Assembly: GCA_937969125.1 (NCBI GenBank)
Contig: CALBVA010000098.1
Span: forward strand, 1-11,067
Length of the DNA: 11,067 nt
Source: an uncultured Verrucomicrobiales bacterium
GTDB taxonomy: Bacteria; Verrucomicrobiota; Verrucomicrobiia; Verrucomicrobiales; Akkermansiaceae
Direction of reading: 5' to 3'
Below the pieces are notes generated by a model. That model was not told the DNA's origin. It ran no database searches and saw only the letters and a program-made list of their open reading frames with translations. Made by a program: the position numbers and the translations under genes. Shown here piece after piece: positions 5,361 through 11,067 of the stretch (its first letter is position 1; the number at the start of each line of letters is the position of its first letter).

Positions 5361-7733
5361 TTAAAACTGATAATTGAGGTAGAAATTGAACTGACCACCC
5401 TTATCCGCCTCATCATCCGGTGAGGAAAGAGGGATGGCGTACTCCACAGCGAGTGGCCCGAGAGGTAGATCAAGGCGAAGACCGAGGCCGGCATCGCTAG
5501 CGAAGTTCTCACTGCCGAAGTCCCAGGAATCTTCGTTCACGAAGCCCATGTCATAAAAAGCGGCACCACGGACACGCTCAGTGATGGGAAAGGTGAGCTC
5601 CAGCGAAGCGAAGAAGCTGGTACGTCCGCCGAGAACCTCCTGGGTGGCATTGGGACCAGTGTCATCGCGGGGTCCGATATCGCGGTATTCGAAGCCGCGA
5701 AGGTCACGTGATCCCCCGAGGAACTTCCGCTCGAAGATGGGGACATTGCCATCTCCACCGAAGTCATCGACCGTGGAGAATGAGCCCCGTGCGGTGAGAA
5801 TGGTGTCCCAGATGAGATTCCAATGCTTCGTTCCGGAAGCAGTGAAGGTGTAGGCATCGACATCGCCACCGAGGAATCCACCGGCGAGGGTGAGGCCGAG
5901 GTCAACCTTGTGTCCTTTGCGAGGCAGTTTGTTGCTGTCGCGACTGTCGTAGACAAAGTTGAAGGAGAGCGCGCTGCGGGTGTAGTCGCCTTCTTCGGCC
6001 TGGAAGGCCGGAGAGGTGCCGCTTTCAGCCTCGATATCGATGGACTCGAAACGATACTCACCCTTCAGGTAGGCTTTCCGGCCCACGGGCTTCCGCAGGA
6101 AGACGGCACCACCAATGTTGGTCTGATCGTATTCATCGCTGAGGAAGAGGAGATCGCGGTAATAGAGCTCCGTTCCGAGGGAGAGCTTTTGACCGAGGAA
6201 CCAAGGCTCCACAAGGGAGAGGCGGAAGTCGCGACGTTCAGCACCACCACGGAGGCTGAGGCTGAATCGCTGTCCGCCACCGGTAAAGCGGCCCCAATTG
6301 GTAATGTCAAAGTTGGTTTGCTCCAGGTTAATGAAGCCAACGATGTTATCGACGGAGCTGAATCCGAGACCGAAGTTGAAGGAACCAGTCTTCTTTTCGT
6401 TCACGAGGATGGAGACATCGCGGAAGCCGGACTGGACGCTCTTACGACTGGTGACCTGGACATCGTCAAAGTAGTTCAGGTTAAGGAGACGACGTCTGGT
6501 GGTCTCAAGGTCGACCGAGTTGAAGTTCTCACCGGGACGCATTGGCAACTCACGGCGGATGACACGGTCCTGACTCTTGGTGTTCCCCTCGATGTTCACA
6601 CGCCCGACCTTCGAACGGCCTCCGGGAGTGATGCGGTAGAAGATATTGACACGTGCGCCCTCGCCCTGACGGACATCGGGGACCACGGTGGCATCAGCAT
6701 ATCCGCGGGATCCGTAGTAACTGCGGATCATGCGGATGTCATCGCGGATCTTCTTTGAAGAGAAGGGCTGATTACGAACGAGGCTGAGAGCGGGAACGAG
6801 CTCCTCGGATTTAAAGACGCGGATGTTCGGAAAGCTGACCGAGTTCACGATGTATTTCGGGCCTTCATTGATCGGGATGACGAGATCCACGCCGGTCCCC
6901 TTTCGTGCCACGCGGCGCGGGGTGCCGACCTTGGCACGCCAGTAGCCCTTGCTGCGGTAGAAGTCCTCGACCTTGGAGACATCCTCATCGAGCGCCACTT
7001 CATTAATGCGGCCCGATTTGGTGAACCATGAGAACCAGCCCTTTTCCTTGGTGCCCATCTCTTTTTTGAGATCGGCGCCCTTCAAGGCATTGTTTCCTTC
7101 GAAAATGATATTTCTGATCTCGCTTTTGGCCCCCTCCTCGAGAACGAAGACAAGATCAGCGTAGCCGGGCTTATCGGTCGCCTGGAGGCGATGTGAAACC
7201 CCGACATCGGGATATCCAAAGCCGCGGTAGTGCTCTTCGATATTCTTCCGGGCCTTGATGATCTGCGCATCACTAAGGACTTGACCGATACCGAGCTTGG
7301 TGACCTTGGCGAGCTTACCATCGGAGAAGGTGGAATTGCCCTGGAAACCGAGGCCGTTAATAAGTGGCCGGGTGACGACTTCTGCAATGAGGCGAACACC
7401 ACCGGGGACGTCCTCGGCGAAGTGCTGGATGTCGCTGACCAGGCCGCTGGCATAGAGAGCCTTGATATCGCCATCGAGCATGGTCTGGGAATATTTCTTG
7501 CCGGGGGCGGCGGCCATATTCGCGCGGAGGCGGGCCTCGCTCACGGTCTTGGCACCACGATAACGGATTTTAAGCTCCTTGATGGTTTTGTCATCGAATT
7601 GGCCGGCTTCGAGGAGGAAGTTCTGAGCCTGCGCCGTACCCACCATAAGTGGTGCGGTCAGCGCGGCCCCGCCTAGCAGGCCGCTGAGCGCAAAGAGGCG
7701 GAAGGATTGTTTCGTGATGAAGGAATATCGCAT
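5361..7733 (-). CDS. bamA: Outer-membrane protein assembly factor BamA
   Basis: This 790-residue protein is close to the usual BamA length. A signal peptide (about 1-36, ending TAQA/Q) exports it. POTRA repeats follow at about 50-122, 123-201, 202-292, 293-372 and 373-447. The inner repeat pattern is clear in LGFQGNSTFSDGKL (128-141), IIFEGNNALKGADLK (209-223) and VNIEGNTKSQDRVIRREL (379-396). From about 450 comes the 16-strand barrel, with the loop-6 Arg-Gly-Phe at 679-681 (SRDLRGFEYRDIGPRD) and a C-terminal aromatic beta-signal FNFYLNYQF. BamA folds and inserts beta-barrel proteins into the outer membrane. It is single-gene, without skp (ompH) next to it on the bamA side, and divergent from tig. 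A TTGACG promoter candidate lies about 60 bp upstream. In POTRA3 an aromatic insertion-like stretch GWFSWFTKSGRINE (232-245) matches the usual Bam WF-rich loop. Confident call. Confidence 0.97.
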   Translation of the reverse strand: MRYSFITKQSFRLFALSGLLGGAALTAPLMVGTAQAQNFLLEAGQFDDKTIKELKIRYRGAKTVSEARLRANMAAAPGKKYSQTMLDGDIKALYASGLVSDIQHFAEDVPGGVRLIAEVVTRPLINGLGFQGNSTFSDGKLAKVTKLGIGQVLSDAQIIKARKNIEEHYRGFGYPDVGVSHRLQATDKPGYADLVFVLEEGAKSEIRNIIFEGNNALKGADLKKEMGTKEKGWFSWFTKSGRINEVALDEDVSKVEDFYRSKGYWRAKVGTPRRVARKGTGVDLVIPINEGPKYIVNSVSFPNIRVFKSEELVPALSLVRNQPFSSKKIRDDIRMIRSYYGSRGYADATVVPDVRQGEGARVNIFYRITPGGRSKVGRVNIEGNTKSQDRVIRRELPMRPGENFNSVDLETTRRRLLNLNYFDDVQVTSRKSVQSGFRDVSILVNEKKTGSFNFGLGFSSVDNIVGFINLEQTNFDITNWGRFTGGGQRFSLSLRGGAERRDFRLSLVEPWFLGQKLSLGTELYYRDLLFLSDEYDQTNIGGAVFLRKPVGRKAYLKGEYRFESIDIEAESGTSPAFQAEEGDYTRSALSFNFVYDSRDSNKLPRKGHKVDLGLTLAGGFLGGDVDAYTFTASGTKHWNLIWDTILTARGSFSTVDDFGGDGNVPIFERKFLGGSRDLRGFEYRDIGPRDDTGPNATQEVLGGRTSFFASLELTFPITERVRGAAFYDMGFVNEDSWDFGSENFASDAGLGLRLDLPLGPLAVEYAIPLSSPDDEADKGGQFNFYLNYQF

Positions 7734-7764
7734 GAGATAAGATGTATCTTCTATTAACGCGGGG

Positions 7765-7794
7765 ATTACGCCCAGCCCAGCCCTCCCCCGTCAA
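7765..7794 (-). promoter_or_regulatory. Candidate sigma-70 type promoter of bamA
   Basis: On the minus strand TTGACG (7794-7789) is followed after 18 bp by CGTAAT (7770-7765). Transcription would begin near 7758, leaving a leader of about 25 nt before the bamA ATG. That leader holds a small palindrome, AAGAT-2-ATCTT (7739-7750). Confidence 0.45.
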
Positions 7795-7799
7795 GGCCA

Positions 7800-7845
7800 A
7801 TGACTGCCCAATGAATGGCCGACGAACTTTGCATTCATCAGTCAT
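7800..7845. repeat. Inverted array of four ATGAMTG heptamers upstream of bamA
   Basis: ATGACTG (7800-7806) and ATGAATG (7811-7817) are repeated as exact reverse complements CATTCAT (7832-7838) and CAGTCAT (7839-7845). The two forward copies are 11 bp apart, one helical turn. The set can also fold as a 14-bp stem with a 4-nt bulge (CCCA) and a 14-nt loop. It sits directly upstream of the bamA -35 element and about 90 bp before the tig -35, a suitable place for an operator or activator site serving either gene. Confidence 0.5.
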
Positions 7846-7931
7846 CGACAGCTGCTGACCGATCCTACGAAGGCCTATTACCCTCCGGGTTCGGGTGGGA
7901 TTGACCCGCTGAAAATCGCCTTTTCCCTCCC

Positions 7932-7960
7932 TTGACCTCCCCACCGTTCCCTCCTAGCGT
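7932..7960 (+). promoter_or_regulatory. Candidate promoter of tig-clpP
   Basis: TTGACC (7932-7937), a 17-bp spacer and TAGCGT (7955-7960) form a promoter with a good -35 and a degenerate -10. Transcription would start near 7967 and give a leader of about 31 nt. That leader contains a small GCGC-AAC-GCGC hairpin (7971-7981). Confidence 0.4.
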
Positions 7961-7997
7961 CCCGTCCCCCGCGCAACGCGCCCAGAATCTAGCAGTC

Positions 7998-9329
7998 ATG
8001 AACATCCGCCTGGAGAAGAAAGAAAACTGTCTCGCCGCCCTAAGCATCGAGATCCCCGCTGACAAAGTCACCGAAGAGCGCAACAAGGTCGTGAAGACAT
8101 TTGTCACGCAGGCCCGCATCCCGGGATTCCGCCCCGGTAAGGCTCCCAAGGCAGTCATTGAAAAAGCACATGGCGAAGACATCTCCCGCGAGGTGGAGTC
8201 CCGCCTCATCCAGAACAGCTTCCAGGAAGCTCTCAAGGAGCACGATGACCTGAAAGTCCTCAGCGTAAAAAACCCCGAGGAGGTCACCCATCACGAGGAC
8301 GGATCATTTTCCTTCAGCGCCGAGGTCATCACCTCTCCTGAGATCGAGCTACCCGAATACAAGGGCCTCGAGGCTGACATTCCAAAGGCCGAAGTTACGG
8401 ATGAGATCGTCAATAATAACCTTGAGCAGCTTCAGCAGCGCTTTGCTGACTACGAGGACATCGAGGATCGCGCCGCCGAAAAAGGTGATCTTGTCATCAT
8501 CGACTACACCGCAACCATTGATGGCAAGCCCCTCGACGAAGTCGGCGGTGAGCAGGCCAAGCCCCTCGCCTCCAATGAAGGCTACTGGATCCGCATCGAG
8601 GAAGAGGCTTTCTTCCCCGGCTTCACTGATGAGCTCATCGGCACCAAGTCCGGAGATGAGAAAGAGATCAAGGTCACCCTTCCCGAAGACTTCCCCATCG
8701 AGACCATTCGCGATCAAGAAGCCCTCTTCGCAGTCAAGGTCACCGGCCTAAAAAGCGAAACACTTCCCGAGCTGGACGACGACTTCGCCGACAAGATCGA
8801 AAAGGGTAAGAGCCTCGACGACATCAAGGCCCTCATTCGCGATGACCTCGACATGCGCCAGAAGCGCGAGATCGAGGAGATGAAAATCAATAACGTCCTC
8901 GCCAAGCTGGTGGAGCTTTCCGACTTCGACCTTCCCGAGGATTACCTCAAGAGCGAGACCCAGGGCCAGGCCGATCAAATGGTGCGGGACAGCCTGCAGC
9001 GCGGCATGACCGAAGAGCAGATCGCAGCTTCCAAGGACGAGCTGGAAGAAGCCGCCGCCACCCGTGCCGAAAGTAGCCTGAAGACCAATTTCCTCCTCAC
9101 CGAGATTGCGGAGAAGGAAGAGATTAAGGTCGAGTCCAGCGAGGTTCTCCAGCGCGTCACCATGATGGCGAAGCAAAACAAGAAGCCCGTGAAACCCTTC
9201 ATGAAGGAGCTTCAGAAAAACGGACAGCTCGGAAATATTCGCCAGAATATGCTCTTCAGCAAGACCATTGACTTTCTGATCGAGCACGCGAACTTCACCG
9301 AAGTTGAACCAGAAACCGAAGAAAACTGA
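7998..9329 (+). CDS. tig: Trigger factor, ribosome-associated chaperone and prolyl isomerase
   Basis: This 443-residue protein has the usual trigger factor length. An upstream in-frame TTG at 7932 overlaps the promoter's -35, so I chose the ATG at 7998, after which the protein opens in the family's normal way (MNIRLEKKENCLAALSIEIP). The ribosome-binding tail has the signature GFRPGKAP (43-50) within domain 1 (1-118). An FKBP-type isomerase domain follows at about 155-255 (GDLVIIDYTATIDG at 163-176, FFPGFTDELIG at 205-215, VTLPEDFP at 226-233). The helical C-terminal cradle is about 258-443, with DLPEDYLKSE (311-320) starting one arm. It binds near the ribosomal exit tunnel and shields nascent chains. 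clpP begins 3 bp after its stop, so the two are co-transcribed. No Shine-Dalgarno site precedes the ATG. The acidic tail TEVEPETEEN is ordinary for the family. Confidence 0.97.
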   Translation: MNIRLEKKENCLAALSIEIPADKVTEERNKVVKTFVTQARIPGFRPGKAPKAVIEKAHGEDISREVESRLIQNSFQEALKEHDDLKVLSVKNPEEVTHHEDGSFSFSAEVITSPEIELPEYKGLEADIPKAEVTDEIVNNNLEQLQQRFADYEDIEDRAAEKGDLVIIDYTATIDGKPLDEVGGEQAKPLASNEGYWIRIEEEAFFPGFTDELIGTKSGDEKEIKVTLPEDFPIETIRDQEALFAVKVTGLKSETLPELDDDFADKIEKGKSLDDIKALIRDDLDMRQKREIEEMKINNVLAKLVELSDFDLPEDYLKSETQGQADQMVRDSLQRGMTEEQIAASKDELEEAAATRAESSLKTNFLLTEIAEKEEIKVESSEVLQRVTMMAKQNKKPVKPFMKELQKNGQLGNIRQNMLFSKTIDFLIEHANFTEVEPETEEN

Positions 9330-9332
9330 TCC

Positions 9333-10004
9333 ATGATTCCCACCCTTTCCAGCGACTCCGGCAGCGCCAGTGAGATGCCGCAGAACAATTACTACATTCC
9401 CACCGTCATCGAGTCCGATGGCCGTGGCGAGCGTGCCTTTGACATCTATTCGCGTCTCCTCAAGGACCGCATCATCTTCATCGGCACCGGCATCGATGAC
9501 GGTGTGGCGAACAGCGTGATTGCGCAGATGCTCTTCCTACAGATGCAGGATCCCAAGAAGGACATCCACATCTACATCAACTCCCCCGGCGGCTCGGTCA
9601 CGGCGGGATTGGCGATCTATGACACCATGCAGTTCCTCACCTGTGATGTGAACACCTACTGCATCGGGATCTGTGCCTCGATGGGATCTGTGCTCTTGAC
9701 TGCGGGAACCAAAGGAAAGCGTTTTGCCCTCCCGAACTCCCACGTCATGATCCACCAGGTCTCCGGTGGAGCGCAGGGCACTGCGGCAGACGTCGAGCGG
9801 ACCGTGGAATTCATGTATTCCCTCAAACGCCGTCTGAATGACATCATCGGCAATCACACCGGCAAAACTGCTGAGGAGATCGAAACGGCCTCCGACCGCG
9901 ACAACTACATGTCCGCCGAAGATGCTGCGACCTTTGGCCTTGTCGATAAGGTGCTCGAGAGCCGCAAGGAACTCCCCCAGCCGGAGGGCGAGTCCAAGGA
10001 ATAG
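9333..10004 (+). CDS. clpP: ATP-dependent Clp protease proteolytic subunit ClpP
   Basis: This 223-residue protein is the serine peptidase that forms a double-ring chamber and degrades proteins fed by a Clp ATPase. The catalytic triad is complete: Ser116 in CASMGS (114-119), His141 in MIHQ (139-142) and Asp190 in SDRDNYMS (187-194). The Gly-rich strand INSPGGSVTAG (82-92) shapes the substrate channel. RGERAFDIYSRLL (31-43) and LTAGTKGKRFALPNS (122-136) are standard family segments. Aligned with E. coli ClpP, the mature N-terminus would be at about Tyr20, giving a 19-residue propeptide. A Met at 15 (ATG at 9375) could be an alternative start with a very short leader. It follows tig by 3 bp. A clpX gene, frequent next in other bacteria, is not there; instead a strong terminator follows. 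Confidence 0.97.
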   Translation: MIPTLSSDSGSASEMPQNNYYIPTVIESDGRGERAFDIYSRLLKDRIIFIGTGIDDGVANSVIAQMLFLQMQDPKKDIHIYINSPGGSVTAGLAIYDTMQFLTCDVNTYCIGICASMGSVLLTAGTKGKRFALPNSHVMIHQVSGGAQGTAADVERTVEFMYSLKRRLNDIIGNHTGKTAEEIETASDRDNYMSAEDAATFGLVDKVLESRKELPQPEGESKE

Positions 10005-10036
10005 CTCTCACCTGCTCCACAAGCCTCTTTTCAAAA

Positions 10037-10067
10037 CGGCGACCCGGAAATGGGTCGTCGTTTTTTT
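10037..10067 (+). terminator. Intrinsic terminator of the tig-clpP operon
   Basis: CGGCGACCC (10037-10045) pairs with GGGTCGTCG (10052-10060), with one G-T wobble and a 6-nt loop, followed by seven T (10061-10067). Four A before the stem (10033-10036) can lengthen it against the T-run. It starts 33 bp after the clpP stop. Confidence 0.92.
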
Positions 10068-10090
10068 ATGATTCAGATGAAGTAATTAAA

Positions 10091-10118
10091 TTGGCCTCCG
10101 CCCAAAATCTCATAGCAT
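10091..10118 (+). promoter_or_regulatory. Candidate promoter giving a leaderless transcript of the gene at 10125
   Basis: TTGGCC (10091-10096), a 16-bp spacer and TAGCAT (10113-10118) each match consensus at four of six bases. The -10 ends 6 bp before the ATG, so transcription would start at or next to the start codon. Confidence 0.35.
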
Positions 10119-10124
10119 TCTTTT

Positions 10125-10865
10125 ATGTTTCGACTCGCCCTTTTCACCTTGTTTTTTGCGACTCCCCTGCTCGCCCAGCTTTCTGGAATGAGAGCAGAGC
10201 TCCAGCAGTCCAATGAAGCCCTCACCGCTGCCCGCGAAAAGCTGACCGCCTCGGTGAAAGCAAGCGGAAGGAAGCCTGACAGAATTAAGGCTCAGCTTGA
10301 AAAACTCGCGAAAGCACAGAAGGCTTGGGAGGCTTGGCTGAAGCTAGAGACCGATGCCTCCTCGGACCTCCTTGGCGAAGGCAGCAGCACTCTCGCCATT
10401 GAAGAGAGCATCCTTCTGACCATCACTCTCAACGATCAGCGGACCAAGCACCTCCTTGAACTTGCTGGTGAAGACGTCACACCCGCTACCAACGCCAAAC
10501 TGATTCAGCCGCAGCGAGGAAACCCACTCCGAAAGACTCTCTGCAATGCTCTCCGCCCATCCATCGAAAAAGATCTCGGCGTCAAGAAGCCCATTTTCGT
10601 GATTCACTCCATGCGGGTCATCGGCGACTGGGCCTTTATTCACAGCAGCCCTCGCACCGCCAAGGGTGGGGAAATCAATTGGAGCAAAACTAAATACCGC
10701 GAGGAGTTTGAATTCGGCAGCGATGACCTGGCCGTCGCACTCCTTAAGAAAGCCCCCTCTGGCCAGTGGAAAGTCGAGACCTTCGGCATCGGTGGAACCG
10801 ATGTCTGGTGGTTGGAATGGAAGGGCAAATACAACCTCCCAAATAATCTACTACACGACGAGTGA
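10125..10865 (+). CDS. Exported protein of unknown function with coiled-coil and conserved C-terminal domain
   Basis: This 246-residue protein begins with a signal peptide (1-17, ending PLLA/Q), so it is periplasmic or secreted. Residues about 20-77 are charged and helical (AELQQSNEALTAAREKL, then AQKAWEAWLKLETDA at 64-78), resembling the helical repeats of LprI/DUF1311-type lysozyme-inhibitor proteins; this is a resemblance by eye. A low-complexity Thr/Ser/Leu-rich linker (79-125) leads to a compact domain at about 132-232: NPLRKTLCNALRPSIEKDLG (133-152), VIHSMRVIGDWAFIHSSPR (159-177) and the end GGTDVWWLEW (223-232). I recall similar two-part hypothetical proteins in Proteobacteria (LRp..v...lg, gDWAF, GpTDVaW), but no function. 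It is a separate unit: a strong terminator lies upstream and a promoter candidate is next to the ATG. No Shine-Dalgarno sequence. Confidence 0.85.
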   Translation: MFRLALFTLFFATPLLAQLSGMRAELQQSNEALTAAREKLTASVKASGRKPDRIKAQLEKLAKAQKAWEAWLKLETDASSDLLGEGSSTLAIEESILLTITLNDQRTKHLLELAGEDVTPATNAKLIQPQRGNPLRKTLCNALRPSIEKDLGVKKPIFVIHSMRVIGDWAFIHSSPRTAKGGEINWSKTKYREEFEFGSDDLAVALLKKAPSGQWKVETFGIGGTDVWWLEWKGKYNLPNNLLHDE

Positions 10866-10994
10866 GCGAGACTTTCCCCGCTCCCTGGACTGCCATCACA
10901 AGGTGCAATTGAGACAGAATTCAGCCAAAGCGAAAAAAAACCTCATCACCCGCTTGAGAGCCAACCCTCTTATCGCCGTTAGCATGGAGGAAGC

Positions 10995-11067
10995 ATGCAC
11001 ACCACCTCCGGAGACATCGCCCTAAGAGTTCAAGCTCTACGCCGGGGAAGGCGTGGCACCACCTTTT
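10995..11067 (+). CDS. Possible 5' end of a gene running off the window
   Basis: An ATG at 10995 opens a frame of 24 codons to the window end, beginning MHTTSGDIALRVQALRRGRR. It is preceded at 4-5 bp spacing by GGAGG (10986-10990 region), the best Shine-Dalgarno sequence in the window. A competing ATG at 10984 soon meets a stop in its frame. The peptide is too short to assign to a family. The 129 bp between the previous stop and this ATG hold only a 5-bp hairpin (GAGCG with CGCTC) and a run of eight A. Confidence 0.4.
   Translation, partial: MHTTSGDIALRVQALRRGRRGTTF

Noticed and set aside
5823..6758. Plus-strand open frame of 311 codons opposite bamA
   Set aside because: Its translation is a Glu/Val/Thr/Ala-rich string without motifs, entirely inside the confidently identified bamA barrel and POTRA region; a shadow frame.
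7932..7997. N-terminal extension of trigger factor from an upstream TTG
   Set aside because: The extension (Thr/Ser/Pro-rich) is not part of the family, overlaps the likely promoter, and the ATG at 7998 gives the normal trigger factor beginning.

Overview
The window looks like a chromosomal housekeeping segment of a Gram-negative bacterium, most likely a member of Verrucomicrobia (Verrucomicrobiaceae or Luteolibacter-like). That placement is an inference from protein character and was not tested by a search. It rests on a moderately GC-rich genome, a BamA-type outer-membrane assembly protein (so there is an outer membrane), a large secreted vanadium-haloperoxidase-type enzyme with a short C-terminal beta domain ending in a YYRV-like motif, and the near absence of Shine-Dalgarno sequences.

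Layout, left to right. Positions 1-386 (minus) are the 5' end of purH. Divergent from it, a small lipoprotein-like gene (574-1053) overlaps by one base an SDR oxidoreductase gene (1053-1790) whose catalytic tyrosine position holds isoleucine. These converge on a secreted vanadium-dependent haloperoxidase (1903-4026, minus). A 423-bp, AT-richer intergenic region follows, with a perfect 10-bp inverted repeat close to the haloperoxidase start and a looser repeat structure further on. Two small heat-shock protein genes in tandem (4450-4839, 4876-5226) come next and converge, across a strong bidirectional terminator, on bamA (5361-7733, minus). A 264-bp divergent control region with a striking array of ATGAMTG heptamers separates bamA from tig-clpP (7998-10004, plus), which ends in a textbook terminator. 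A secreted protein of unknown function (10125-10865) and a possible new reading frame running off the right edge close the window.

Functionally, most of the centre concerns protein quality control. The two Hsp20 proteins hold unfolding proteins. Trigger factor folds nascent chains and, in other bacteria, also handles outer-membrane protein precursors. ClpP degrades proteins together with a Clp ATPase not encoded here. BamA inserts beta-barrels into the outer membrane. Placing bamA back to back with tig-clpP would allow envelope and cytosolic folding to be controlled from one shared region; this is an inference.

I see no CRISPR array, insertion sequence, tRNA, rRNA or clear prophage gene. The most interesting items are the SDR with a replaced catalytic tyrosine, the heptamer array between bamA and tig, the haloperoxidase with its leader palindrome, and the lack of Shine-Dalgarno sites. 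I do not see a convincing new multi-gene system.
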